A DNA stretch of 64,000 nt, taken from contig NZ_MECJ01000028.1 of the NCBI RefSeq assembly GCF_014596475.1, positions 496,001 to 560,000 on the forward strand, read 5' to 3'. Within the stretch, counting starts at the first letter, position 1; the number at the start of each line of letters is the position of its first letter. Positions 16,428 to 24,485 of the stretch are shown here, piece by piece. This stretch comes from Streptomyces sp. CBMA152 (GTDB lineage: Bacteria > Actinomycetota > Actinomycetes > Streptomycetales > Streptomycetaceae). The notes below the pieces were generated by a model. It was not told where the DNA came from, made no database searches, and was given only the letters and a program-made list of their open reading frames with translations. A program made the translations under genes and the position numbers.

Positions 16428-16784
16428 TCAGCCCTCGAAGATCTCGCGGAGCTCGGACGTCACCGTCCAGTGGTCCTCGTGGATCGTCAGGAACCGCTTG
16501 ACCCACTCCAGGGCCTCGGCGCGGTCCTTGCACTGCATCAGCGCATAGCCGCCGACGACCTCCTTGGACTCCGTGAACGGGCCGTCGGTCGTCGAGAGCT
16601 TCCCGCCGGACCAGGTGACCCGGGTGCCCTGCGCGCTCGGGGTCAGGCCGCCGGTGTCGAGCAGGACCCCGGCCTTGGTCATCTCCTCGATCAGGGCGCC
16701 CATCCGCTGCATCAGCTCGGCGCTGGGGCCCTCGGCGGGGGACTCGGTCTCGTTGATACGGACCATCGACAGGTAGCGGGGCAT
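16428..16784 (-). CDS. YCII-related (DGPF domain) protein
   Basis: This 118-residue ferredoxin-like-fold protein has the diagnostic TDGPFTESKEVVGGYALMQ and the terminal HEDHWTVTSELREI segment. YCII/DGPF proteins are constant partners of ECF42 sigma factors, and their role is still unclear. The ATG at 16784 has a GAGGAGAA site and starts at the conserved MPRYLSMVRI. It is the first gene of the sigma operon, 73 bases from the predicted -10. Confidence 0.88.
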   Translation of the reverse strand: MPRYLSMVRINETESPAEGPSAELMQRMGALIEEMTKAGVLLDTGGLTPSAQGTRVTWSGGKLSTTDGPFTESKEVVGGYALMQCKDRAEALEWVKRFLTIHEDHWTVTSELREIFEG

Positions 16785-16856
16785 GGCGTTCTCCTCGGGT
16801 CGCGAGAGGGCGGATGCGGGGCTGTTCCCCGCCTCACTGCGCCTTCTCACTCATAC

Positions 16857-16883
16857 GTCGAACGGCCGGACCCGGATTCGACA
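16857..16883 (-). promoter_or_regulatory. Predicted ECF42-type promoter
   Basis: On the minus strand, TGTCGA (16878-16883) and CGAC (16857-16860) are separated by 17 bases. From memory, ECF42 promoters in Streptomyces carry TGTCGA at -35 and CGA(C) or similar at -10. Placement directly before the DGPF gene supports autoregulation. Confidence 0.7.
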
Positions 16884-16943
16884 CGACCCGCGGATTTTCT
16901 CGGAGATTTTTTCGCGGCCGCCTTCACGACCCCGCCGGACCTG

Positions 16944-17798
16944 TCAGACGTAGTCCTCCAGGCGCGCCACCGTGAACCCCTGCTCCTGGATGTGGCGGAG
17001 CATGTTCGCCGTCATCTCGGTCATCGTGTGGCCCTTGAGCTCACTCTTGCCCCGGAAGTGGGCGAGGATGATGTCGCCGGGGTGCAGCTTCTTGTCGCCG
17101 CGCTGGTACTGCATGTTCTGGATCTGCATCGACTCGCGCCACAGCACGATCGCCTGGGGCCCGCACGCCTTGACCGCCGCGCGCGTGGCCTCGTTCCAGT
17201 TGCCGTACGGCGGACGGAAGAGCCGGGGGGCCTTGCCGTACTCCTTGGTCAGCTTCTCCTGCTGGCCGCATACCTCGTGCTGCTGCTTCGAACCGCTCTC
17301 CGTACGCATGTTGGGGTGCGTCAGGGTGTGGTTCTCGATGGAGTTGCCGAGCTCCTGGAGGGGCTTGAAGTAGGCCTTGTTGTCGCTGATGGCCGCGTCG
17401 GTCAGGAACATCGTGAAGGGGATCTTCAGATCGCGCATCATCTCGACGAACTTGGGGTCCTTCTCGGCCCCGTCGTCGAAGGTCACGAAGACGATCTTCT
17501 TGTCCGTGGGGATGTCGCTGATCACCGGGACCTCGCCCGGCTTCGGCTTCACCGGCTTGTCGGCCGGGGGCGCGGGCGGCGCGGGGAACGGCTTGAGGCC
17601 CCACTTGCGGTACGCGGCCTCGCTCGCGGCGCCGTTGTCGTCGGCGGAGGCCGACGCGGAGGGCTTCCCGGGCGCCGCACTGTCGCCCGTCTTGGCCGGA
17701 GTGTCCCCGGAGCCGCCCGACGAACCGGACGAGCAGCCCGTGGCCAGCAACACCCCGCCAAGGACCAGTGCCGCCGCTGCCGCGCTCTTCTTACCCAC
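16944..17798 (-). CDS. Polysaccharide deacetylase (NodB) family lipoprotein
   Basis: This 284-residue carbohydrate esterase family 4 protein starts at GTG 17798. Lipobox LLATGC puts the lipid on Cys 22, followed by a Ser/Gly/Pro linker of about 70 residues. Motif 1 VTFDDGAEKDP (105-115), metal motif ENHTLTH (155-161) and motif 3 RPPYGN (195-200) are complete, so it should be an active metal-dependent deacetylase at the outer membrane face. It closely resembles the two proteins at 4446-6136, sharing the DYV end, and probably derives from the same duplication. It appears monocistronic. Confidence 0.88.
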   Translation of the reverse strand: MGKKSAAAAALVLGGVLLATGCSSGSSGGSGDTPAKTGDSAAPGKPSASASADDNGAASEAAYRKWGLKPFPAPPAPPADKPVKPKPGEVPVISDIPTDKKIVFVTFDDGAEKDPKFVEMMRDLKIPFTMFLTDAAISDNKAYFKPLQELGNSIENHTLTHPNMRTESGSKQQHEVCGQQEKLTKEYGKAPRLFRPPYGNWNEATRAAVKACGPQAIVLWRESMQIQNMQYQRGDKKLHPGDIILAHFRGKSELKGHTMTEMTANMLRHIQEQGFTVARLEDYV

Positions 17799-17858
17799 TG
17801 TGAACCAACCGTCCGAACCGCCGACCCGTATATGCCTGCGTACAGATCGATGCAGAAT

Positions 17859-18125
17859 TCAGGCCCGAGGTTCCACTTCAAGTGACTCGAACCGCCAGCG
17901 GTGCACCGCCCGGGTCACCAACTCGCCGTCGGGCTCGGGGAGTTCGGGCAGTTCGGCGTCGTACGCCGCGTCCCACCAGGTGATCACCAGGACGCGGTCC
18001 CGGGGCGCCGCGAAGACCTCCCGGCGCAGGGGCACGGACGGCAGCGGCTGGGCGCGGGCCCAGTCCAGCAGCTCCGCGCCCCGGCCCTCGACCGCCCGCG
18101 CCTCCCACATCAGAGCGACCGTCAC
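17859..18125 (-). CDS. Small conserved protein coupled to tsaD
   Basis: This 88-residue protein starts at a GTG that overlaps the tsaD stop (GTGA). VTVALMWEARAVEGRGAELL, VFAAPRDRVLVITWWD and HRWRFESLEV suggest a single ferredoxin-like (ABM-type) domain, but there is no clear catalytic motif. It ends the tsaB-rimI-tsaD run and is almost certainly co-translated with it. Function is unknown. Confidence 0.7.
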   Translation of the reverse strand: MTVALMWEARAVEGRGAELLDWARAQPLPSVPLRREVFAAPRDRVLVITWWDAAYDAELPELPEPDGELVTRAVHRWRFESLEVEPRA

Positions 18126-19222
18126 GAGTACAGGTTCTCCTTGCTGATCTCGTGCACATGGTCGTGGTCGTGCGAGTGGCCCGGCACGTGCGGGTCCGTC
18201 ACCGGCAGCGAGGAGTCCGCCGACAGCTCCAGGTCGGAGGCGGGCCGGTTGCGGGCCACCATCTCGGCGCCGAGCGCCGCCACCATCGCCCCGTTGTCGG
18301 TGCACAGGCCCGGCCGGGGCACCCGCAGCCGGATGCCCGCCCGCTCGCAGCGCTCCTGGGCGAGCGCGCGCAGCCGCGAGTTGGCGGCCACGCCGCCGCC
18401 GATCATCAGGTGGTCGACACCCTCGTCCTTGCAGGCCCGTACGGCCTTGCGGGTCAGCACGTCGACGACGGCCTCCTGGAAGGACGCGGCCACGTCCCGG
18501 ACCGGAACGTCCTCGCCCGCCCGGCGCTTGGCCTCGATCCAGCGGGCCACGGCCGTCTTCAGACCCGAGAAGGAGAAGTCGTACGCCGCGTCGCGCGGGC
18601 CGGTCAGACCGCGCGGGAACGCGATCGCGGTCGGGTCGCCCTCCTTGGCGAGCCGGTCGATCACCGGGCCGCCGGGGAAGCCCAGGTCGAGGACACGGGC
18701 GATCTTGTCGAAGGCCTCGCCCGCCGCGTCGTCGATGGTCGCGCCCATCGGCCGTACGTCGGCGGTGATGTCGGGCGCGAGCAGCAGCGAGGAGTGGCCG
18801 CCGGAGACGAGCAGCGCCATCGTCGGCTCGGGCAGCGGCCCGTGCTCCAGCTGGTCGACGCAGATGTGCGAGGCGAGGTGGTTGACGCCGTACAGCGGCT
18901 TGTTCAGCGCGTACGCGTACGCCTTGGCCGCCGAGACGCCGACGAGCAGCGCGCCCGCCAGGCCCGGACCTGCCGTCACCGCGATGCCGTCGAGGTCCTT
19001 GGCGGAGATCCCGGCGGTCTTCAGGGCGCGCTCGATGGTGGGGACCATCGCCTCCAGATGCGCGCGCGAGGCGATCTCCGGCACCACGCCGCCGAACCGG
19101 GCGTGGGTGTCCACGCTGGACGCGACGGCGTCGGCGAGCAGCGTCGTCCCGCGCACGATGCCGACGCCGGTCTCGTCGCAGGAGGTCTCGATACCGAGTA
19201 CGAGCGGTTCGTCAGCAGCCAT
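18122..19222 (-). CDS. tsaD: tRNA N6-adenosine threonylcarbamoyltransferase
   Basis: This is the 366-residue Kae1/Gcp/TsaD ATPase that transfers the threonylcarbamoyl group to A37 of ANN-decoding tRNAs. GIETSCDETGVG (10-21), HARFGGVVPEIASRAHLEAM, metal-binding NHLASH (His 115 and 119), SGGHSSLLL and GGGVAANSRLR are all present. The C-terminus ends in an unusual His/Asp-rich stretch (HSHDHDHVHE). Its ATG overlaps the rimI stop by one base; partner genes tsaB and rimI precede it and tsaE is about 2.3 kb away. Confidence 0.97.
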   Translation of the reverse strand: MAADEPLVLGIETSCDETGVGIVRGTTLLADAVASSVDTHARFGGVVPEIASRAHLEAMVPTIERALKTAGISAKDLDGIAVTAGPGLAGALLVGVSAAKAYAYALNKPLYGVNHLASHICVDQLEHGPLPEPTMALLVSGGHSSLLLAPDITADVRPMGATIDDAAGEAFDKIARVLDLGFPGGPVIDRLAKEGDPTAIAFPRGLTGPRDAAYDFSFSGLKTAVARWIEAKRRAGEDVPVRDVAASFQEAVVDVLTRKAVRACKDEGVDHLMIGGGVAANSRLRALAQERCERAGIRLRVPRPGLCTDNGAMVAALGAEMVARNRPASDLELSADSSLPVTDPHVPGHSHDHDHVHEISKENLYS

Positions 19223-19743
19223 CAGTCAGTCTCTTCTGTTTCTCGGTCGTGTTCCTGGACGATCAGTCGCATCACGAGCGCATCCACGTTGCCCGGCTGG
19301 TAGTAGCCGCGTCTGAAGCCGATGGGCTCGAAGCCGAAGCGCTCGTAGAGCTTCTGGGCCCGGGTGTTGTCCACGCGCACTTCGAGCAGGACCTCGTCGC
19401 ACTCGAAGGCGGTGGCGTGCTTGAGCAGGTCGGTCAGGAGCCGGGCGCCGAGCCCGGTCCCCCACTGGTCGCGGGCGGCGGCGATGGTCTGCACATCGCC
19501 GAGCCCGCCGGCGGCCGCGAGGCCCGCGTAGCCCACAATGCGGCCTTCTCCCGCGGCGGAGCCGCTATCGGAAACAGTCTCGGCGACCACATAGCGACGG
19601 GTCGCGCCCGGTCCCCTGGCATGCGCCAGTTCCGACCAGAACATCCCGGCCGACCAGGCGTCCTCGGGGAAGAGGTCGTGTTCGAGGGCGAGCACCGGCG
19701 CTATGTCCCACCAGCGCATCTCCCGGAGCGCGACGCCGCTCAC
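19222..19743 (-). CDS. rimI: Ribosomal protein S18-alanine N-acetyltransferase
   Basis: This 173-residue GNAT-fold acetyltransferase has LREMRWWDIAPVLALEHDLF at its N-terminus, the acetyl-CoA loop region WGTGLGARLL, VRVDNTRAQKLYERFGFEPI and RRGYYQPG. RimI acetylates the N-terminal Ala of S18 and perhaps other proteins. The GTG at 19743 overlaps the tsaB stop (GTGA), which settles the start although the frame is open far upstream. It sits between tsaB and tsaD, as in many actinobacteria. Confidence 0.93.
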   Translation of the reverse strand: MSGVALREMRWWDIAPVLALEHDLFPEDAWSAGMFWSELAHARGPGATRRYVVAETVSDSGSAAGEGRIVGYAGLAAAGGLGDVQTIAAARDQWGTGLGARLLTDLLKHATAFECDEVLLEVRVDNTRAQKLYERFGFEPIGFRRGYYQPGNVDALVMRLIVQEHDRETEETD

Positions 19744-20393
19744 TGGGGAGTGACCACCTTGTAGTTCTTGGGCACCTGCGCGTCGGGGCGGCGCAGATAC
19801 AGCGGGGTGGGCGGCAGGAACTCGGCGCCCGCCGCCAGCCGCTCGGCCGCGAGCGAGGCGAGAGCCGCCGACGACTGGTGCTCGGGGCCGCGCGCGTCCG
19901 GGAACACCTCGGGGTAGAGCAGCGCGCCCGCGCCGACCACCGGCACCCCGGCGACCTGCTCGGCGATGTCGGCGGGCCGGTCGACGGACGGCTCGCTCAC
20001 GCGGGTGCGGAAGTCGTCGTAACGCGCCCAGTAGACCTCCTTGCGGCGGGCGTCGGTGGCGACCACGAACGGCCCCTCGATCCCACAGGCGTAGGCGAGG
20101 CCGTCGAGCGTGCACAGGCCGTGGACGGGCACCCCGAGCACCGAGCCGAAGGTCGCGGCCGTCACCAGACCGACGCGCAGTCCGGTGTACGGGCCGGGGC
20201 CGACCCCGACGACCAGGCCCGTGACGGCGTCGAGCTTCAGCCCGGCCTCGGCGAGCACCTTGTGGACGGCGGGCAGCAGCAGCTCCCCATGTCTGCGGGC
20301 GTCCACCTGACTGGTCTCGGCGACGACGTCCGTGCCGTCGTGCAGGGCGACGGTGACGGCGGGGGTGGCGGTATCAACGGCGAGCAAGAGCAC
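19740..20393 (-). CDS. tsaB: tRNA threonylcarbamoyladenosine biosynthesis protein TsaB
   Basis: This 217-residue TsaD homologue lacks catalytic metal ligands and dimerises with TsaD to support t6A synthesis. LLLAVDTATPAVTVAL, VGVGPGPYTGLRVGL and ATDARRKEVYWARYD are characteristic. It begins the tsaB-rimI-tsaD run, with GTGA coupling to rimI. The upstream spacer separates it from the divergent secreted-protein gene at 20512. Confidence 0.95.
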   Translation of the reverse strand: MLLLAVDTATPAVTVALHDGTDVVAETSQVDARRHGELLLPAVHKVLAEAGLKLDAVTGLVVGVGPGPYTGLRVGLVTAATFGSVLGVPVHGLCTLDGLAYACGIEGPFVVATDARRKEVYWARYDDFRTRVSEPSVDRPADIAEQVAGVPVVGAGALLYPEVFPDARGPEHQSSAALASLAAERLAAGAEFLPPTPLYLRRPDAQVPKNYKVVTPQ

Positions 20394-20511
20394 GCGAACA
20401 GCCTACGGCCACGGCGCCGGGGGCACGGCGTCCCGTCCTGGCCGCCCCCGGCTGCTACCGTCAGCCGCAGATATATGACCGGCAGGTGTGTTCGTACGAA
20501 AGGGGAGCCAG

Positions 20512-21096
20512 GTGGCACGGAGCAGCTCGGGATTTGTGGCCGGGCTCACCGCGGCGGCGCTGGCGGTGGTCGGATTCCTCGCCTACCAGGCGTCGGCGAG
20601 CGCCCCCTCGGCGGCGGACCTCGCGGCCCCGGGAACCACCGTCTCACCGGCCCCGCACACCTCGGCCTCCGTACCGCCCAAGAGCTCGGGCCCCGGTAAG
20701 GCCGCGACGGCGCTCCCGGAGAACACCGGCATCGGCCCGCGCACCGTGTACTCGCTGAGCGCCAAGCGCGTCTGGCTGGTCGGCACCAAGGCCCTGAAGG
20801 GCCAGGCGCCGAAGAACTTCGACGTCATGCCCGCGACGGTCAACCCGAAGCCCGGCACGTACGCGGTGACCTCGCGCTCCAGCAAGGTCACCGGCTCGGA
20901 CGGCGTGGAGATCGAGCACGTGGTCCGCTTCACCGCCGTCGACTCCGTGACGATCGGCTTCAGCGCCGCCGTCAACGGCGCGGTCGCCAGCCCCGACCCG
21001 AGCAAGCGCACCGGCGGCATCCGCATGAAGCGCGAGGACGGGAACGCGCTGTGGACGTTCGCCACGATCGGCTCGAAGATCGTCGTGGTGCCGTAG
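20512..21096 (+). CDS. Secreted or membrane-anchored protein of unknown function
   Basis: This 194-residue protein starts at a GTG with an AGGGGAG site; an upstream GTG at 20488 is less likely. An N-terminal hydrophobic helix (GFVAGLTAAALAVVGFLAYQ) could be an anchor or uncleaved signal. It is followed by a Ser/Pro/Thr-rich linker and a compact beta-rich domain (GPRTVYSLSAKRVWLVGTKA, VEIEHVVRFTAVDSVTIGF, LWTFATIGSKIVVV). There is no Cys lipobox and no recognised family. It is probably extracytoplasmic. A GC-rich repeat follows its stop by five bases and may act as its terminator. Confidence 0.7.
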   Translation: MARSSSGFVAGLTAAALAVVGFLAYQASASAPSAADLAAPGTTVSPAPHTSASVPPKSSGPGKAATALPENTGIGPRTVYSLSAKRVWLVGTKALKGQAPKNFDVMPATVNPKPGTYAVTSRSSKVTGSDGVEIEHVVRFTAVDSVTIGFSAAVNGAVASPDPSKRTGGIRMKREDGNALWTFATIGSKIVVVP

Positions 21097-21100
21097 CCGA

Positions 21101-21150
21101 TTAGGGGCGCGGGGAACTGCGCGAGCGACCCCCACCGGCCCGCAGACGAA
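21101..21150. repeat. GC-rich intergenic repeat copy
   Basis: TTAGGGGCGCGGGGAACTGC, then GCGAGCGACCCCCACCGG and CGCAGACGAA, is a clean single-arm copy of the element at 25675 and 27453. It starts five bases after the secreted-protein stop and may form part of its 3' end. Confidence 0.8.
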
Positions 21151-21180
21151 ACGACCACCTTCAAGACACACCCGAAAGGG

Positions 21181-21363
21181 TTACGCCGCATCCCGCCGCA
21201 CGCCGCGTGCATCCTTCTCCGCGGCATCGGCCGAAGGCCGCTCCGGCTCCGAGGGTTTCGGCGGGGTCGAGACCGCGTTCGCGGCCGCGCAGGACGCCAG
21301 CAGATCGCTCATCGACACACCCTGCGCGCCCCTGGGCTGCGCCTTGGACTCCGACACGGTCAT
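21181..21363 (-). CDS. Small 60-residue peptide, unknown
   Basis: The peptide begins MTVSESKAQPRGAQG and contains SMSDLLASCAAANAVSTPP, with a single Cys and a charged C-terminal tail rich in Pro, Glu, Arg and Asp. A GGGAGG ribosome site sits five bases before the ATG, and a perfect palindrome lies 29-48 bases upstream. These are good signs that it is expressed although tiny. No family is recognised. The leader-like N-terminus and small Ala/Ser/Cys-rich segment recall peptide precursors, but no modification enzyme is adjacent. Confidence 0.6.
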   Translation of the reverse strand: MTVSESKAQPRGAQGVSMSDLLASCAAANAVSTPPKPSEPERPSADAAEKDARGVRRDAA

Positions 21364-21391
21364 GGCGGCCTCCCGGCTCCTGGAGAAGGCG

Positions 21392-21411
21392 TGGTTAGGT
21401 AGACCTAACCA
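21392..21411 (-). promoter_or_regulatory. Perfect palindrome, probable operator
   Basis: TGGTTAGGT and ACCTAACCA are exact inverted arms around AG. The half-site resembles the TTAGGT of DtxR/IdeR-type iron boxes, but the arm spacing is wrong for those. It lies just upstream of the 60-residue peptide gene and probably overlaps its promoter. Confidence 0.6.
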
Positions 21412-21529
21412 GGTCTCTGCCTCCATGTGACCACGCCCGGTGGGACCCGCGCAACATTTTGCCGACGGCTTGTCGGAACGTACGTATCCCCCTCACATCC
21501 CGCGCGCCGCAGCGGACTTCCCCCGGGGA

Positions 21530-22045
21530 CTACAGCCCCTCGACCCCGGCCCCCGACCAGCGCGCGCCCAGACCCCGCACGGTGACCGCCCGGCGGTCGT
21601 CGTCCGTCTCGCCGACCACGCGGTCGATCACGACGTGCAGCCGGTCCTCCGACAGCTCCTCGACCTTGCCGTCGCCCCACTCCACGACCACCACGGACTC
21701 GGGCAGCGAGACGTCGAGGTCGAGGTCCTCCATCTCGTCCAGACCGCCGCCGAGCCGGTACGCGTCGACGTGCACGAGCGCCGGGCCGCCGGTCAGGGAC
21801 GGGTGGACGCGGGCGATCACGAAGGTGGGGGACGTCACGGCGCCCCGCACCCCCAGGCCCTCGCCGAGGCCGCGCGCGAGCGTCGTCTTGCCCGCGCCGA
21901 GTTCACCGGTGAGCAGGACGAGGTCGCCGGGTCGCAGCAGTTTGGAGATCCGGCGGCCCAACTCCTGCATTTCGGCCGGGGAGTGGAGAGTGAGCCGGGT
22001 CGTGGCCTCAGCTGCCTGGCTGTGCGGTGCTTCCATACGTGCCAA
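21530..22045 (-). CDS. tsaE: tRNA threonylcarbamoyladenosine biosynthesis ATPase TsaE
   Basis: This 171-residue P-loop ATPase is needed for turnover of the TsaBD complex. GDLVLLTGELGAGKTTLARG is its Walker A region, followed by TSPTFVIARVHP and the HVDAYRL and VVVEWGD motifs. Its 5' end overlaps the 3' end of the hydrolase gene by 38 bases from the ATG at 22045, or 29 bases from the second ATG at 22036, which suggests coupling. The alr-hydrolase-tsaE order is conserved in Streptomyces. Confidence 0.94.
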   Translation of the reverse strand: MARMEAPHSQAAEATTRLTLHSPAEMQELGRRISKLLRPGDLVLLTGELGAGKTTLARGLGEGLGVRGAVTSPTFVIARVHPSLTGGPALVHVDAYRLGGGLDEMEDLDLDVSLPESVVVVEWGDGKVEELSEDRLHVVIDRVVGETDDDRRAVTVRGLGARWSGAGVEGL

Positions 22046-23219
22046 CGTTAGTCGCCTCCGGCACCGCCCCGACCCGCGCCAGCAGGTCCGCGAGGCGGTC
22101 GGTGACCGTCTCGGGGTGCTCCAGCATCACCAGGTGCCCGCCGTCCGGGACGATGACCAGCTCGGAGTCGGGCAGCCGGTCCGCGATGGACTCGCTGTGC
22201 GAGCTGGGCGTCACCAGGTCGCGGTCACCGGCGAGCACCAGGACCGGCACCTCGGCGAAGATCTGGAGCGCCGCCGCCTTGTCGTGGTCGTCGAACGCCG
22301 GATAGAACTCCGCCACCACGTCGATCGGTGTTCCTTCGATCATTCGCTCGGCGAAGCGTGCGATCGCCGGGTCGACGTCCTTCGAGGAGAACGAGTAACG
22401 CTTGATCGTTCCCGCGAACAGGTCGGCCGTGGCCCGCCGCCCCCGCTCCACCAGCTCCGCCTGCGAGCCGAGCGCCTTCAGGACGCCGGGCAGGATGCGG
22501 CGCACCGCGTTCACGCCCGCCACCGGCAGCCCGTAGCTGACCTCGCCGAGCTTGCCCGAGGACGTCCCCACGAAGGCGACGCCGACGACCCGGTCGCGGA
22601 TCAGCTCCGGGTACTGGTCGGCGAGCGCCATGATCGTCATACCGCCCATGGAGTGCCCCACGAGCACCAGCGGCCCCTCGGGCGCCGCCGCGTCCAGGAC
22701 CGCCTTGAGGTCGCGGCCCAGTTGGTCGATGGTGACGGGCTTGCCCTGGGCCTGCGCCTCGCCGCGCGCCGAACGGCCGTGGCTGCGCTGGTCCCAGTGG
22801 ACGGTGCGCACGACCCCGCGCAGCGCGGCCCGCTGGAAGTGCCAGGCGTCCTGGCTGAGGCAGAAGCCGTGCGAGAAGACGACCGTGACGGGAGCCGGGG
22901 CCTTGCGGCCGAACAGCCGCCGCCTGCGCGGTCCGTCGCCGTTGCCGGCCGGCTCGACCTCGTCGCTCTCGTAGTAGAGCTCGGTGCCGTCGTCGGAGTA
23001 GGCGCGGCCCGGCATGCCGCGCAGGGCGCCGTACGGACCCGTCGCGTCCAGGGCGAGCCGGGCCTTCTTGCGCATGCCGCGCCCGACGGTGAGCCGCTCC
23101 ACCGCGACCCCGGCCGCCGCGCCCGCCGCCACCACGCCTATCGCGGCACCGGCCAGACCCGCCCGGCGCCAGCCGCCCGTGGCCGCCTGCACCACGTCCC
23201 CCGCGCTGGTCTCGCTCAC
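22008..23219 (-). CDS. Alpha/beta hydrolase with N-terminal membrane segment
   Basis: In this 403-residue protein residues 17-40 form a hydrophobic helix (GAAIGVVAAGAAAGVAVERL), so it is likely membrane-tethered. The alpha/beta hydrolase fold follows: VVFSHGFCLSQDAWHFQ (oxyanion region), HWDQRSHGRS, nucleophile elbow VGHSMGGM and a late Asp/His pair (LAGDRDLVTP, PDGGHLVMLE). The substrate is unknown. It lies between alr and tsaE on the same strand and overlaps tsaE. Confidence 0.88.
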   Translation of the reverse strand: MSETSAGDVVQAATGGWRRAGLAGAAIGVVAAGAAAGVAVERLTVGRGMRKKARLALDATGPYGALRGMPGRAYSDDGTELYYESDEVEPAGNGDGPRRRRLFGRKAPAPVTVVFSHGFCLSQDAWHFQRAALRGVVRTVHWDQRSHGRSARGEAQAQGKPVTIDQLGRDLKAVLDAAAPEGPLVLVGHSMGGMTIMALADQYPELIRDRVVGVAFVGTSSGKLGEVSYGLPVAGVNAVRRILPGVLKALGSQAELVERGRRATADLFAGTIKRYSFSSKDVDPAIARFAERMIEGTPIDVVAEFYPAFDDHDKAAALQIFAEVPVLVLAGDRDLVTPSSHSESIADRLPDSELVIVPDGGHLVMLEHPETVTDRLADLLARVGAVPEATNVGTYGSTAQPGS

Positions 23220-23289
23220 CGTGCCGCTCCCGTGGTTCTAGTGATCGGACAGTCGTACGTTCGCTTACTGGGCCCGTACGCTCATTCGC

Positions 23290-24453
23290 TCAGCCGTCGA
23301 GACGTTCGTCCGGACTCTCGTTCAGATAGACGCGCGGAACCCGCGAACCGATCCGCGTGACGATCTCGTACGCGATGGTGTCCGCCGCCCGCGCCCAGTC
23401 CTCGGCGCTCGGCTCGCCCCGGTCGCCGGGCCCGAACAGGACCGCGTCCGCGCCCGGCTCGACGGTGTCCCCGTCGAGGTCGACCACGAACTGGTCCATG
23501 GCGACCCGGCCCGCGACCGTGCGCACCTTCCCGCCGACGAGGACGGGCCCGCGCCCGGAGGCGTGCCGGGGAATCCCGTCCGCGTACCCGAGCGGGACCA
23601 GCGCGAGGTTGGTCTCGGCCCTGGTGACGTAGTGATGCCCGTAACTGACGCCGTGACCCGCCGGAACCTGCTTGGCAAGGGCCACCGACGCGGCCAGCGT
23701 CATCACCGGCCGCAGCCCGAAGTCGGCCGGGGTGCCGAGCTCGGGCGCGGGGCTGACGCCGTACATGGCGATGCCGGTGCGTACGAGGTCGAAGTGCGAC
23801 TCGGGAAGGGTGAGGGTGGCCGGCGAGTTGGCGATGTGGCGCACCTCGGGCTGGACACCCTCCTTCTCCGCGTACGCCAGGAGCTCGCGGAAGACCGTGA
23901 GCTGGGCGGCGATGGAGGGGTGGCCGGGCTCGTCGGCGCAGGCGAAGTGCGACCAGAGGCCGGTGACACGGACCTCGGGCGTGGCGAGCGCCGCCTGGAC
24001 GAGCTCGGGCCAGTCGGCGGGCTGGCAGCCGTTGCGGCCGAGCCCGGTGTCGGCCTTGAGCTGGATACGGGCGACGCGTCCGGCGGCGCGGGCGGCCTCG
24101 GTGACCTCCCGCAGCGCCCACATCCCGCTCACGGACACATCGATGTCCGCCTCGATCGCCTCGCGCCAGGGCCCGCCGGGCGTCCACAGCCAGCACAGCA
24201 TCCGGCCACCGATCCCGGCCGCGCGCAGCGCCAGGGCCTCCTGCGGAGTGGCGGTGCCGACCCAGGCGGCGCCCGCCTCGACCGCGGCCCGGGCACACGG
24301 CAGCGCGCCGTGCCCGTACGCGTCCGCCTTCACGACGGCCATGAGCTGCGCGCCCGGGGTACGGGCACGCAGCGCACGGACGTTGGCGCGCAGCGCGGCG
24401 AGATCGATCTCGGCGCGGGCCCGGGTGTGCACTGTCTGAGTCATCGCGGTCAT
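23290..24453 (-). CDS. alr: Alanine racemase
   Basis: This 387-residue PLP enzyme interconverts L- and D-alanine for peptidoglycan. VVKADAYGHGA contains the PLP lysine (residue 42 from this start). The barrel and C-terminal beta domain include GVSYGHHYVT, LVPLGYADGIPRHASG and GRVAMDQFVVDL. ATG codons at 24453 and 24444 both fit, and I keep the first because of a nearby GAGAG. It lies 70 bases before the hydrolase gene and 32 bases after the L,D-transpeptidase gene, so these may be a cell-wall transcription unit. Confidence 0.95.
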   Translation of the reverse strand: MTAMTQTVHTRARAEIDLAALRANVRALRARTPGAQLMAVVKADAYGHGALPCARAAVEAGAAWVGTATPQEALALRAAGIGGRMLCWLWTPGGPWREAIEADIDVSVSGMWALREVTEAARAAGRVARIQLKADTGLGRNGCQPADWPELVQAALATPEVRVTGLWSHFACADEPGHPSIAAQLTVFRELLAYAEKEGVQPEVRHIANSPATLTLPESHFDLVRTGIAMYGVSPAPELGTPADFGLRPVMTLAASVALAKQVPAGHGVSYGHHYVTRAETNLALVPLGYADGIPRHASGRGPVLVGGKVRTVAGRVAMDQFVVDLDGDTVEPGADAVLFGPGDRGEPSAEDWARAADTIAYEIVTRIGSRVPRVYLNESPDERLDG

Positions 24454-24485
24454 CGCGCCAAGTCTCTCAGAGCTGACACCCGGCC

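Noticed and set aside
21392..21411. Iron box for DmdR/IdeR
   Set aside because: The half-site TTAGGT fits, but the arms are two bases apart instead of seven, so it does not match the 19-bp consensus; kept only as an unidentified palindrome.
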